Assembly: GCF_011090165.1 (NCBI RefSeq)
Contig: NZ_JAADJT010000005.1
Coordinates: 124,001-188,000 of the forward strand
Origin: Duganella aceris
GTDB lineage: Bacteria > Pseudomonadota > Gammaproteobacteria > Burkholderiales > Burkholderiaceae_D
Direction of reading: 5' to 3'
DNA length: 64,000 nt
This document shows, in pieces, positions 28,914-38,833 of this stretch. The notes below the pieces were generated by a model, which did not search any database, had not been told where the DNA came from, and was given only the letters and a program-made list of their open reading frames with translations. Position 1 is the stretch's first letter. Each line of letters starts with the position of its first letter. The translations under genes and the position numbers were made by a program.

Positions 28914-28927
28914 TGATAGCGATATCA
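28914..28927. promoter_or_regulatory. LacI-type operator upstream of the lacI-family gene
   Basis: TGATAGCGATATCA, 24 bases before the regulator's ATG, matches the gntK operator in 10 of 14 positions and is an imperfect palindrome. It fits autoregulation. Confidence 0.5.
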
Positions 28928-28957
28928 TACGGCAGCTTGCCGCCGAATGGAGAGTGG

Positions 28958-29470
28958 CTATTTGCACTCAGCCAAAACTTTCTGCGTCTTTTTGCGCAAA
29001 TCATCGCGTTCCTGGTCGGTCATGACGCCGCGTTCGCCGTTTTTGTCGTAGCTGCTGAGGCGGACACCCTGGTCGAGCGCCAGCTGATTTTTGCGGGCGC
29101 CGTCGCAGTTGGCGGCGATATCGGCCTTGCGCTGGGCATCCTCGCCGGCCTTTTTCTCGGCGGCGGCGGCGTCGGTCTTGCGCTTGTTGAAGTCGGCGTT
29201 GCGCTCGGCCAGCGTCGGCGGGCGCTTCGGTTCGGCGGCCGGCGCCGGCTCGGTCTCGGCTTCCGCCGGCGCGTTGGGATTGAACAGCGGCTTGCCGGGC
29301 GCCTTCAGGATGCGCTTGGCCGGCACGTTGGGCGGCGGCGGGCGGTCGGAGAGCTGCTTGACGCCTTTGTCATCCAGCCACATGTACTGGGCCAGCACCA
29401 GCGGACAGGCGGCCAGCAGCAGGGCGCCAGCCAGGGCGCGCAGAGGAACGGTGTTGCTTCGGGATGTCAT
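28958..29470 (-). CDS. DUF4124 domain-containing exported protein
   Basis: A 170-residue protein with a signal peptide (LRALAGALLLAACPLVLA). A short DUF4124 domain follows (YMWLDDKGVKQLSDRPPPPNVPAKRI). The rest is a Pro/Ala-rich linker and a charged helical part (FNKRKTDAAAAEKKAGEDAQRK) with a paired Cys (NCDGA and AECK). Family proteins are periplasmic and their role is unknown. ATG 29470 has AGGAG at 7 bases; the longer frame has no site. It is a separate unit from the lacI-family gene. Confidence 0.82.
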   Translation of the reverse strand: MTSRSNTVPLRALAGALLLAACPLVLAQYMWLDDKGVKQLSDRPPPPNVPAKRILKAPGKPLFNPNAPAEAETEPAPAAEPKRPPTLAERNADFNKRKTDAAAAEKKAGEDAQRKADIAANCDGARKNQLALDQGVRLSSYDKNGERGVMTDQERDDLRKKTQKVLAECK

Positions 29471-29544
29471 GGTGTCGCTCCTATTCGTGTACCAGATTTC
29501 GCCATGATTTACGGCAACTGTCAATGGACACGCACAGGGCGGGG

Positions 29545-29570
29545 CGACCACCTCCGCTCGGAGGTGGTCG
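29545..29570. terminator. Strong hairpin between DUF4124 and PEP-CTERM genes
   Basis: CGACCACCTCCG, two bases, then CGGAGGTGGTCG form a 12-bp perfect stem. It lies 13 bases beyond the PEP-CTERM stop on the minus strand. No T run follows, so termination is plausible but not certain. Confidence 0.5.
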
Positions 29571-29582
29571 GTGAGGCGGGAA

Positions 29583-30203
29583 TTACCTGGCTTTGCGGCG
29601 GCGCGCGGCGAGGCCGAGCATGCCCAGGCCGGCAAGCAGCATGGCGTAGGTTTCCGGCTCCGGTACTGCGGCGACGCTCGACTGATCGAACTCCACGCGC
29701 AGGCCGGTCGGGTTGCCGCCGTTCTGGGCGAAGTTGGTGACGACCACCGAGAATACGTTGTTACCGGTATGGAATCCCGAAGCGGCCGTGAAGCTGCTGA
29801 AGTCGGCCGCGCCGAAGCCGCCGGTGGTGCCGATCTCGACGCCGTTCAGGTAGGCGATCGCCGAATTGTCGGCGCCGAAGTGGCCGCTGAACGACGCGGT
29901 GCTGGCGTTGTATTGCGCGCCCAGGTTGAAGTTCAGGGTCCAGGTGTAGGTGCCATCGGACGATGGATCGAAGGTCGCGCCCTGGGCCGACGTCGGCGTC
30001 AGCCATTTCGAGGTGCCGGTGTTCTCGGTCCAGTAGCCGAACGGGAACGAACCGCTGGTGGTGATGTAGGCGGCGTGGCCGTCGACCAGGTAATAGTCGT
30101 CGGTGCCGGTGCCGGAGCCGGTGTTGTGCAGGCCGGTGATCGTATCCGCTTGGGCGCTGAACGCTGCCAGCGCCACCACTGCCATCAAAGCTATTTTTTT
30201 CAT
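29583..30203 (-). CDS. PEP-CTERM sorting domain protein
   Basis: A 206-residue exported protein with a signal peptide (MKKIALMAVVALAAFSAQA). A beta-rich middle follows with WTENTGTSKWLTP, YTWTLNFNLGAQYNAS and FSGHFGADNSAIAYLNGVEIGTT, a carbohydrate-binding-like or jelly-roll pattern. The C-terminal sorting signal is VPEPETYAMLLAGLGMLGLAARRRK. It should be exported and processed by an exosortase outside this window. It stands alone between the DUF4124 gene and the divergent guaB. Confidence 0.85.
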   Translation of the reverse strand: MKKIALMAVVALAAFSAQADTITGLHNTGSGTGTDDYYLVDGHAAYITTSGSFPFGYWTENTGTSKWLTPTSAQGATFDPSSDGTYTWTLNFNLGAQYNASTASFSGHFGADNSAIAYLNGVEIGTTGGFGAADFSSFTAASGFHTGNNVFSVVVTNFAQNGGNPTGLRVEFDQSSVAAVPEPETYAMLLAGLGMLGLAARRRKAR

Positions 30204-30382
30204 GTGAGATCCCCTTTATTGTCAGCCAGGCGATAACCGGATAGTTGCCAGCGCTAGCATGGAGTTGATTATAGAAAATGTATTGTGCAATGTCAAAACA
30301 ATATTAGTCATGTCTTCGTGGAAATGTTTTGGCGGGCTGCAGGAAGTTTGGGGAGGTTTACGACGCTGAGCGTTTCTTCCTG

Positions 30383-31887
<1,505 letters not shown>

Positions 31888-31896
31888 GACCCTTGC

Positions 31897-31924
31897 AACG
31901 CCGGCGCTTACCGCCGGCGTTTTT
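31897..31924 (+). terminator. Rho-independent terminator after guaB
   Basis: AACGCCGGCG, a short loop and CGCCGGCGTT followed by TTT. It lies 10 bases after the guaB stop and would reduce read-through into guaA. Confidence 0.85.
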
Positions 31925-31953
31925 CTATATTCTCATCTTCATCGGCTTACTCC

Positions 31954-33564
31954 ATGCACTCTAAAATCCTCATTCTCGATTTCGGTTCCCAGGTCACCCA
32001 GCTGATCGCGCGTCGCGTGCGCGACTCCGGCGTGTTCTCGGAAGTGTACCCGTACGATGTCAGCGACGAATTCGTCCGCAACTACGGCGCCGCCGGCGTG
32101 ATCCTGTCGGGCAGCCACAGCTCGACGCTGGAAGGCGACGCGCCGCGCGCGCCGGACGCCGTGTTCGAACTGGGCGTGCCGGTGCTGGGCATCTGCTACG
32201 GCATGCAGACCATGGCGGCGCAGCTGGGCGGCAAGGTCGAGAACGGCCTGGTGCGTGAATTCGGCTACGCCGAAGTGCGCGCGCGCAGCCACACCAAGCT
32301 GCTCGACGGCATCAACGACTTCGTCACCGACGAAGGCCACGGCATGTTGAAGGTCTGGATGAGCCACGGCGACAAGGTGCTGGAAATGCCGCCGAGCTTC
32401 AAGCTGATGGCCAGCACCCCGAGCTGCCCGATCGCCGCCATGGCCGACGAGGACAAGCGTTTCTACGCCGTGCAATTCCACCCGGAAGTGACGCACACGG
32501 TGCAGGGCAAGGCCATCCTGGGCCGCTTCGTGCACGAGATCTGCGGCTGCAAATCGGACTGGAACATGCCCGACTACATTTCGGAAGCGGTCGAGAAGAT
32601 CCGCGCCCAGGTCGGCACCGACGACGTGATCCTCGGCCTGTCCGGCGGCGTCGACTCGTCGGTGGCCGCCGCGCTGATCCACCGCGCCATCGGCGACCAG
32701 CTGACCTGCGTGTTCGTCGACCACGGCCTGCTGCGCCTGAACGAAGGCCAGATGGTCATGGACATGTTCGCCAAGAACCTCGGCGTCAAAGTGATCCGCG
32801 TCGACGCCGAAGAGCAGTTCATGGGCCACCTGGCCGGCGTCACCGATCCGGAGCAGAAGCGCAAGATCATCGGCCGCGAATTCGTCGAAGTGTTCCAGGT
32901 CGAATCGGGCAAGCTGGTCAACGCCAAATGGCTGGCGCAGGGCACCATCTATCCGGACGTGATCGAATCGGCCGGCAAGGGCAAGAAGGGCCAGACCATC
33001 AAGTCGCACCACAACGTGGGCGGCCTGCCGGAGACCATGAAGCTCAAGCTGCTGGAGCCGCTGCGCGAACTGTTCAAGGACGAAGTGCGCAAGCTGGGCG
33101 TCGCGCTGGGCCTGCCGCACGACATGGTGTACCGCCACCCGTTCCCGGGTCCGGGCCTGGGCGTGCGCATCCTCGGCGAAGTCAAGAAGGACTACGCCGA
33201 CCTGCTGCGCCGCGCCGACGCCATCTTCATCGAAGAGTTGCGCAATACGCCGTACGAGCCGGTGGTTGTTCCAGGCTTCGACCAGGACAGCGTGCCGACC
33301 AACTGGTACGAAGCGACGTCGCAAGCGTTCGCCGTGTTCCTGCCGGTTAAATCGGTGGGCGTGATGGGCGACGGCCGCACCTACGAATACGTGGTGGCCT
33401 TGCGCGCGGTGCAGACGCAGGACTTCATGACGGCGCACTGGGCGCACCTGCCGCACGCGCTGCTGGGCAAGGTGTCGAACCGCATCATCAACGAAGTGCG
33501 CGGCATCAACCGCGTGGTCTACGACATCTCGGGCAAGCCACCGGCGACCATCGAGTGGGAGTGA
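31954..33564 (+). CDS. guaA: GMP synthase (glutamine-hydrolysing)
   Basis: Amidates XMP to GMP using ATP and glutamine. The 536-residue protein has an N-terminal class I glutamine amidotransferase (LDFGSQ, nucleophile Cys in GICYGMQ, His-Glu in FHPEV). The ATP pyrophosphatase domain has [13 protein letters not shown], and the C-terminal dimerisation domain ends with the conserved KPPATIEWE. It is the last core gene before the decayed tRNA junction. Confidence 0.98.
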   Translation: MHSKILILDFGSQVTQLIARRVRDSGVFSEVYPYDVSDEFVRNYGAAGVILSGSHSSTLEGDAPRAPDAVFELGVPVLGICYGMQTMAAQLGGKVENGLVREFGYAEVRARSHTKLLDGINDFVTDEGHGMLKVWMSHGDKVLEMPPSFKLMASTPSCPIAAMADEDKRFYAVQFHPEVTHTVQGKAILGRFVHEICGCKSDWNMPDYISEAVEKIRAQVGTDDVILGLSGGVDSSVAAALIHRAIGDQLTCVFVDHGLLRLNEGQMVMDMFAKNLGVKVIRVDAEEQFMGHLAGVTDPEQKRKIIGREFVEVFQVESGKLVNAKWLAQGTIYPDVIESAGKGKKGQTIKSHHNVGGLPETMKLKLLEPLRELFKDEVRKLGVALGLPHDMVYRHPFPGPGLGVRILGEVKKDYADLLRRADAIFIEELRNTPYEPVVVPGFDQDSVPTNWYEATSQAFAVFLPVKSVGVMGDGRTYEYVVALRAVQTQDFMTAHWAHLPHALLGKVSNRIINEVRGINRVVYDISGKPPATIEWE

Positions 33565-33690
33565 GGAGTCCGCCATAAGTCCATGAATTTAAAGGAAAAT
33601 ATTGGATTTTCCTTGTGTTCGGCGTTGAATTATTAATGGCGTTCACGATTTGGATCAAGGCGTTATTGAGTCAGTAAGCGGCCTTTTTGC

Positions 33691-33747
33691 GGTTTTGCAG
33701 CGGCCTGCAAAGCCGTGTAGGTCGGTTCGACTCCGATCCTCGCTCCA
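33691..33747 (+). pseudogene. 3' fragment of a tRNA-Cys gene
   Basis: From about GGTTTTGCAG onward the sequence matches a tRNA-Cys: anticodon arm CGGCCTGCAAAGCCG with GCA anticodon, T arm GTCGGTTCGACTCCGA, and an end CCTCGCTCCA. The 5' acceptor strand that should pair with CCTCGC is missing, and the 3' acceptor appears one base short of CGCCTCCA. It therefore cannot form a normal cloverleaf. Confidence 0.6.
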
Positions 33748-33756
33748 AAACTCCAA

Positions 33757-33829
33757 GCGGGAGTAGCTCAGTTGGTAGAGCGCAACCTTGCCAAGGTTGA
33801 GGTCGAGAGTTCGAGACTCTCCCGCTCCA
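33757..33829 (+). tRNA. tRNA-Gly (GCC), three bases short at the 3' side
   Basis: The acceptor start GCGGGAG, the D arm, the anticodon arm CAACC-TTGCCAA-GGTTG with anticodon GCC, and the T loop TTCGAGA are all present, and the end is CCCGCTCCA. The gene has 73 bases including CCA, where 76 are expected. The T-stem 3' strand and the acceptor 3' strand share CTCTCCCGC instead of a form such as CTCTTCTCCCGC. The T stem and the acceptor stem cannot both form fully, so it may be non-functional. A terminator follows. Confidence 0.6.
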
Positions 33830-33838
33830 GTATGTTGA

Positions 33839-33866
33839 AGGGCAGCCGTTGTGGCTGCCCTTTTTG
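33839..33866 (+). terminator. Rho-independent terminator after tRNA-Gly
   Basis: GGGCAGCC, GTTGT and GGCTGCCC followed by TTTTT, ten bases after the tRNA end. Confidence 0.9.
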
Positions 33867-33912
33867 CATTCGGCACGTAAGAAGGGGAGTGGGGCTAGTT
33901 TCGTTTCCGCAT

Positions 33913-34672
33913 ATGCCCTGCCTTCCTCTTGGCTCGACTAACCGACCAGTCGCCCTGGCGACCCTGATCGCAGCACTCTACTACGACCTGTCGCAGGATA
34001 AGCAGGTGCAGATCCCGAAACAGGAAGAACGGCGCGAGCGCGAGTTGCAGGAGCTTGTGAAAAAGGGCAAGCGGCCGGCTGCAATGTTCATCGATGAAGC
34101 GCACGACTTGAACGGCCACACGCTCATCGGCCTCAAGCGCCTTATGGAGGTCGTAGAGGACGTCGGCGGCCGGGTGTCGGTCATCCTAGCTGGCCATCCC
34201 AAACTGCGTAACGGCCTGCGCCGACCGACGATGGAAAAAATCGACTACTGTACCGACGTATTCAATCTGGACGGCATTGTTGGGAGCCAGCGCGACTACA
34301 TCCATTGGCTGCTTGCCGCCAGCACCGGCGGCGAGGCCGAGCCGGCCGATATTTTTACAGCTGAAGCGATCGACATGTTGGCCGCCAAGCTACGCACGCC
34401 CTGACGGTTCAGTTGCATCTGACTTTGGCCCTCGAAGCGGGATACCAGACGGAAGAGAAACCGTCACTGCAGAATTTGTGAATACGATCATGTCGCGCCA
34501 ACTCGACGATCTGGAGCCGACCCTGGCGCGCCACGGCTACCGGCTCAAGGACATGACCGAGCAGTTCGACGCCAGAGCAGCGGAGATCCGCGCAATGTTC
34601 TGTAAACAGCTCGAACCGAAGCGCACGGCCGAGATCCGTGAACGCATGCTGGCAGCCGGCCTGCCAATTTAA
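33913..34672 (+). pseudogene. Remnant of an ExeA/TniB-like transposition ATPase
   Basis: The first frame (to 34403) reads LATLIAALYYDL, the Walker B motif AAMFIDEAHDLNG, LKRLMEVVEDVGGRVSVILAGHPKLRN and DIFTAEAIDMLAAKLRTP. This is the AAA ATPase that accompanies DDE transposases. The Walker A part is absent. One lost base near 34400 moves the frame to LTVQLHLTLALEAGYQTEEKP, and a second near 34470 moves it to TAEFVNTIMSRQLDDLEPTLARHGYRLKDM through RMLAAGLPI, the normal C-terminus. It is thus 5'-truncated with two frameshifts. No transposase is next to it. Confidence 0.75.
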
Positions 34673-34873
34673 AGCTCGCCTCACGGTGGCCCGGCCAGTC
34701 GCAATTAATTCCGGTTCATGCCGCTGTAATGCTGGTCGATCCGGATGATTGCAGGTTCATTCGCAGTTATCTCGGGTTTGAAGTACGCGCTGGAGGCTGT
34801 TAATTTCGGTCCAAAAAGCCGATGTACGCAGGTCGGTCGATTTTCGAATGCAAGTCGCTACATGTAGGTCTGA
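34673..34873. other. Non-coding spacer after the ATPase remnant
   Basis: About 200 bases without a supportable gene, more AT-rich than the core region. No clear terminal inverted repeat of an insertion sequence is visible. It may hold further decayed element sequence. Confidence 0.4.
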
Positions 34874-35758
34874 TTAATTTCCCAGGTTTTGACCTAGGTA
34901 ATCGATGAAGACCCTAAGTTTAGGGGACGCGTAGCGCGTCTCGGGCCACAGCATACTTACGGTGATGTTCTGGTCCATGTATTCATCGAGAACGGTTAGT
35001 AGCTCGCCACTATCCAATCCGTCACTGACCATAAAGATCGGTAGGAGCGCTATCCCGCGCCCTTTCTGTGCGAGATAACTGACCGCCTCTATGGTGTTGC
35101 TGATGGCGGCAACCGGTAAAACTGGCACTGATTCGCCGTCGGGGTAGTGTAGGGGCCAGGGCTCCAGTTTTCCACTGCCGTGGAAGCGGTGTAGTAGACA
35201 TGCATGTTCACTGAGTTCACCTGGTCGCCTCGGAATACCGTGTTTTTTGAAGTAAGACGCGGCCCCGACGAGCACTTGCGGAAATGTTCCCAAGCGGCGG
35301 GAAATTAGTCGCGAGTCGGGCTGGTCGCCGGTTCGCACCACGAGATCGAAGCCCTCTTCGATGACGTCGACCATGCGATCGGACAAGTCGATGTCGAGTT
35401 CAATCTCGGGATGTTGCGCAATGAACCTTTCGAGCACGGGCATCAGAAAACTGGTCAGTTGTGGGAGGCTAATGCGCAGTTTGCCCTTGGCCGTAGTGAC
35501 CGCGTTCGACAACTCGTTTTCCGCAGCCTCCACCTCGCTAAGTATGCGGCGGCAGCGATCGAGAAACAATGCTCCCTCGGTAGTCAACGTTATGCTGCGC
35601 GTGCTGCGGTGGAATAGCCTGACCTTCAGGCGCTCCTCGATGCGGGCGATACTTTTCCCTACTGCGGACGACGAAACACCTAAAAGGCGGCCAGCCTCGG
35701 TGAAGCTGCGAATTTCCGCAACTCTGACGAATATCGAAATTCCACTTAGACTGTCCAT
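34874..35758 (-). CDS. LysR-family transcriptional regulator
   Basis: A 294-residue regulator. The N-terminal winged helix has MDSLSGISIFVRVAEIRSFTEAGRLLGVSSSAVGKSIARIEERLKVRLFHRSTRSITLT, followed by the effector domain from about residue 90 (GKLRISLPQLTSFLMPVL, DLVVRTGDQPDSRLISRRLG). It belongs to the large CrgA/DsdC-like group that often represses or activates nearby oxidoreductase genes. The SDR and Gfo/Idh genes upstream on the same strand are possible targets. Confidence 0.92.
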   Translation of the reverse strand: MDSLSGISIFVRVAEIRSFTEAGRLLGVSSSAVGKSIARIEERLKVRLFHRSTRSITLTTEGALFLDRCRRILSEVEAAENELSNAVTTAKGKLRISLPQLTSFLMPVLERFIAQHPEIELDIDLSDRMVDVIEEGFDLVVRTGDQPDSRLISRRLGTFPQVLVGAASYFKKHGIPRRPGELSEHACLLHRFHGSGKLEPWPLHYPDGESVPVLPVAAISNTIEAVSYLAQKGRGIALLPIFMVSDGLDSGELLTVLDEYMDQNITVSMLWPETRYASPKLRVFIDYLGQNLGN

Positions 35759-35794
35759 AAATTAGGTCTCTTTTTGCATCAATTGTGAGCACGC

Positions 35795-35831
35795 CCAGAA
35801 GACTTAGGCTTAACCAGCGCCAGTCTTCTGG
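35795..35831 (-). terminator. Hairpin downstream of the Gfo/Idh gene
   Basis: CCAGAAGACT (35795-35804) is perfectly inverted as AGTCTTCTGG (35822-35831) with a 17-base loop. It begins 5 bases after the Gfo/Idh stop and lies before the LysR start. It could be a weak terminator or an LysR-type binding site. Confidence 0.4.
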
Positions 35832-35836
35832 TGTGA

Positions 35837-36958
35837 CTACGTAAGCGTTACTCGGGTGCCGGTGCGGTTCGACGCGTCGATTGCCTCGATGACGTCGTGC
35901 ATCTTCAGCGCGTCGCGGAAAGTGGGGGCCAGCGCTGTGCGTTCCCGCACGTCGCGTGCGTAGGCCGCGTAAAGGTGGGCCAACTCGACGGCGCTGCCGC
36001 CCATGTCAGTCGCGGGCAGCCAGTTATATTCAGCCGGCACTCGAAGTACCTTCAGTGGCTGGCCTTCGCCTTGTGCGCCTTCAATGACATTGAACGTGTC
36101 GCCGAAACTACTAGAGTTATAAACTTTCAGGTCGCCTTTGCTGCCTGTGAGGTCCAACTGCAGTCCATAGTTATTCAGCTTGCCGGCTTCCAGGTGCACG
36201 GAGAGCACAGCACCATTGGAGAAGGTGCCACTCAGCACAACCTGGTCCGGAGAAGTGTGTGCCTGGGTGACACCGGTTTCCGCGATGGTAATTTCCTTGA
36301 ACTGATTCACCGTCAGCGCGTTCATCGTGACCGGGAAACCAAAATGGGTGAACAAGACGTCAAGGAAATGACCACCGTAAATGGACAGCAGGCTGGAAAA
36401 GTTTGCTTCTGGAACGGTGTAATACAGTGCCGCCATGCGGAGCTGCTTGAAATACTCGACGCTGATGTGCAGCCGAACGGAGCGCAGGTCACCGATGTAA
36501 CCGTCGGCGAGTAGCTGCCGTACGTAACGGTAGTCAGGGCCGAGGCGACGTTGAAGGCCTACGATATGCCGGACGCCGGCCTCTTCCGCGAGCTCCATCA
36601 GCTCTGCCGATAATGCGCGCTTGGGCGTCAGCGGCCACTCGCAATAGACGTCTTTACCCGCAGCGATCGCGGCGCGAATGCCTTCCTCGTGCTGCGGCGC
36701 CGGCGTCAGAACCAGGACGAAGTCGACTTCCGGGTGTTCCACAAGCTCTTTCAGCGATGTCACCGCATATTTGAAGCCGTGGCGTTGCGCCAGGTCCTTG
36801 GCTTTGTTGTCGTCCCGGCTGAACACGGCGGTCAGTTCATAATCCGGCAACAGCTTGAGCGATGGGATATGCCCGTACTCGGCCCAGTTGCCCGCGCCGA
36901 TGATGCCGACGCGGATTTTTGCATTGCCTGTGCCGGGGTTGGTGATAGTGTTAACCAT
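35837..36958 (-). CDS. Gfo/Idh/MocA-family oxidoreductase
   Basis: A 373-residue NAD(P)-dependent oxidoreductase. The Rossmann start IRVGIIGAGNWAEYGHIPSL is followed by VLVLTPAPQHEEGIRAAIAAGKDVYCEWPL. The usual catalytic EKP is EWP here, as in the Gal80-like branch. The C-terminal alpha/beta domain follows. Substrates of the family are sugars or cyclitols; the substrate here is unknown. Whether it is catalytic is uncertain because the Lys of EKP is replaced. It sits about 200 bases downstream of the SDR gene on the same strand. Confidence 0.88.
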   Translation of the reverse strand: MVNTITNPGTGNAKIRVGIIGAGNWAEYGHIPSLKLLPDYELTAVFSRDDNKAKDLAQRHGFKYAVTSLKELVEHPEVDFVLVLTPAPQHEEGIRAAIAAGKDVYCEWPLTPKRALSAELMELAEEAGVRHIVGLQRRLGPDYRYVRQLLADGYIGDLRSVRLHISVEYFKQLRMAALYYTVPEANFSSLLSIYGGHFLDVLFTHFGFPVTMNALTVNQFKEITIAETGVTQAHTSPDQVVLSGTFSNGAVLSVHLEAGKLNNYGLQLDLTGSKGDLKVYNSSSFGDTFNVIEGAQGEGQPLKVLRVPAEYNWLPATDMGGSAVELAHLYAAYARDVRERTALAPTFRDALKMHDVIEAIDASNRTGTRVTLT

Positions 36959-37159
36959 AAATTTTCTCCAAAAAGTTGACTTCGATATCGGGGACTTCAG
37001 GCGAGGAATACTAGGCTAGTTCGCACGTTAGAAAAATGGGCCCGAGTGACGAAGATATCGGACAAAAACATCCGTAAAGGACGAAGTAACTTTTTGGCTG
37101 TCTGTTTGAATCGATTGCCCGTCCGTAGTGATTCACTGCGGACGGGCGTGGGTTTCTGA

Positions 37160-37918
37160 TTACAGCGCGGTGCGGCCACCATCAACGCTGATTGACTGGC
37201 CAGTGATATAGGATCCCGTATCGGATGCGACGAAGATAATCGCATTGGCAATCTCATTGGCCTCGCCGAGGCGTTTCATTGGGAGCCCGTTAGCCAGATA
37301 GCTTTTCACTTCCTCACCGCCGGCGAAGCGATCCAGCATCCCGGTCTGGATCGGGCCGGGCGCCACCGCGTTGACGCGCACGCCGAACGACACACTTTCC
37401 AATGCTGCCGACTTGGTCAGTCCTTCAACCGCATGCTTGCTGGCGGCGTACACTGAGGCGCCGGGTGCACCGATTTTGCCGAATGCCGAGGAGATGTTGA
37501 CAATGCTACCTTTGCCCTGTGGCTGCATTACGCGCAGCTGGTGTTTCAGGCTAAGCAAAACTCCCAAGACATTGGTGTCGAAGGTGGCGGCGAATTTGTC
37601 AGCTGTCTGCTCGGTGATTGGTCCCGGCTGACCCTCGGTGCCTGCGTTGTTGACCGCGATGTCGAGGCGGCCGAAGCGCGCCACCGTTTGATCGACCAGG
37701 TTGCGTACTTCGTCGTCGTTGCGGACATCGGCTTTGACGAACTCAGCTTGAGCGCCCAGCTCGCGCAGCTCGATCGCCAGTTTTTGACCAGCATCGTCGT
37801 GGCGACCGGAAACAACAAGGTGTGCGCCTTCGCGGGCGAAGGCTACAGCGGTGGCGCGTCCAATACCGGTCAATGCGCCGGTGATCAGTACTACTGGAGT
37901 GGTGGCGGGGTTGTTCAT
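37160..37918 (-). CDS. Short-chain dehydrogenase/reductase
   Basis: A classical SDR of 252 residues: cofactor motif TGALTGIGRA, NNAG, and catalytic Ser (ISSAFG) and Tyr-Lys in YAASKHA, ending SITGQSISVDGG-like (YITGQSISVDGGRTAL). The Arg after the Gly motif (VVSGRHDD) suggests NADP(H). The second ATG (37918) has AAGG at 6 bases. A 16-bp TATGTACG-type motif lies 57 bases upstream, so it probably belongs to the same TetR regulon as the ergothioneine fusion gene. The substrate is unknown. Confidence 0.9.
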   Translation of the reverse strand: MNNPATTPVVLITGALTGIGRATAVAFAREGAHLVVSGRHDDAGQKLAIELRELGAQAEFVKADVRNDDEVRNLVDQTVARFGRLDIAVNNAGTEGQPGPITEQTADKFAATFDTNVLGVLLSLKHQLRVMQPQGKGSIVNISSAFGKIGAPGASVYAASKHAVEGLTKSAALESVSFGVRVNAVAPGPIQTGMLDRFAGGEEVKSYLANGLPMKRLGEANEIANAIIFVASDTGSYITGQSISVDGGRTAL

Positions 37919-37974
37919 GTACATCCTTAAATGTCAGTTTGAGTGGGCTGCGTATCATTACGCATTGCAATAAG

Positions 37975-38021
37975 TATGTACGACCGTATTGCTTGTGTCA
38001 AATAAAATATGGAGGTACATA
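37975..38021. promoter_or_regulatory. Two TetR-type operator candidates upstream of the SDR
   Basis: TATGTACGACCGTATT at 37975-37990 and, on the minus strand, TATGTACCTCCATATT at 38006-38021. They share the pattern seen seven more times up to 44407. Confidence 0.6.
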
Positions 38022-38112
38022 GTTTATTTCAATGCCATCTCATCCTGTCAGAGGAGACGTTGGGTAGCGGCGGAGGCGGCCGGGTTTGAGGCTCCTGGGG
38101 AGTGCTGTTGAT

Positions 38113-38694
38113 CTAAGCCAATATCAAAGAAAACAACGAGCGTTCAAATTGCAGCACGGGGACGGGACTTCGCTGCGCCTTCGCCAGCAGAATTGCTCCC
38201 TGCAGCGACGCGACCGCGAAGTTGGCGACTTCGTCGTATTCAAGGCGTGGGCGCAATTTTCCCGTCTGCGCCGCCGCGCGCAAGCAGTAGCTGATCGACT
38301 GCGCGACGTATTCGAAAATTTCCGTGATCCGATGACGGATGAGATCGCTGTAGTCGCTACCTTCCGCCGCGAAGTTGCCGTAGAGGCAGCCGTTGCGCAT
38401 GCCGTCCCGATCCAGATGGGCCAAGTTGAGCGCCAGGTATTGGCGCAACCGGTCCAGCGGCGGGAGGTCATCGTTGCGCAGCGTCGCATCAACGGTTGCG
38501 CGGCCGTTGGCGAAATAGACATCCAAAACTTGCAACGCGAAATCCTCCTTGCATGCGAAGTGTTCGTCAAAGGCATCAGCGGATACGCCTGCGGCCTTTA
38601 CGATGTGAAAAATGGTCGTGTTGCCGAAGCCCTGCTCGTGTATAAGTCGCAGTCCTTCGGTCAGGAGTCGGTCGCGCGTAGGGAGGTTTTTCAT
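38113..38694 (-). CDS. TetR/AcrR-family regulator (copy 1 of 3)
   Basis: A 193-residue regulator with an N-terminal helix-turn-helix (RDRLLTEGLRLIHEQGFGNTTIFHIVKAAGVSADAFDEHFACKEDFALQVLDVYF). The ligand domain shares NGCLYGNFAAEGSDYSDLIRHR and LQGAILLAKAQRSPVPV with the two TetR proteins at 41461 and 42122, so the three are one subfamily. It is divergent from the EgtB-EgtD fusion gene, with two copies of the 16-bp motif between them. The predicted role is repression of its neighbours in the absence of an unknown ligand. Confidence 0.9.
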   Translation of the reverse strand: MKNLPTRDRLLTEGLRLIHEQGFGNTTIFHIVKAAGVSADAFDEHFACKEDFALQVLDVYFANGRATVDATLRNDDLPPLDRLRQYLALNLAHLDRDGMRNGCLYGNFAAEGSDYSDLIRHRITEIFEYVAQSISYCLRAAAQTGKLRPRLEYDEVANFAVASLQGAILLAKAQRSPVPVLQFERSLFSLILA

Positions 38695-38734
38695 GGGCTG
38701 GCGTTGCGCCTAAGTGTTGTTCATTGTATGCTAT

Positions 38735-38816
38735 TATGTACGTCCGTATTTTTGCTGTCAATCAAACTTAGCGATAGGCTTCTTGAGTTCGTCACGTCAA
38801 ATTCTGTTCGTACATA
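38735..38816. promoter_or_regulatory. Two TetR-type operator candidates between tetR and egtBD
   Basis: TATGTACGTCCGTATT at 38735-38750 and, on the minus strand, TATGTACGAACAGAAT at 38801-38816. The second ends 18 bases before the fusion gene's ATG. One differs from the 37975 site by a single base. Confidence 0.65.
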
Positions 38817-38833
38817 TTAAAAATAAATCCATC

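Noticed and set aside
38714..38833. Forty-residue N-terminal extension of the EgtB-EgtD fusion
   Set aside because: It would cover both operator copies and no ribosome site precedes it; ATG 38834 fits the EgtB start.
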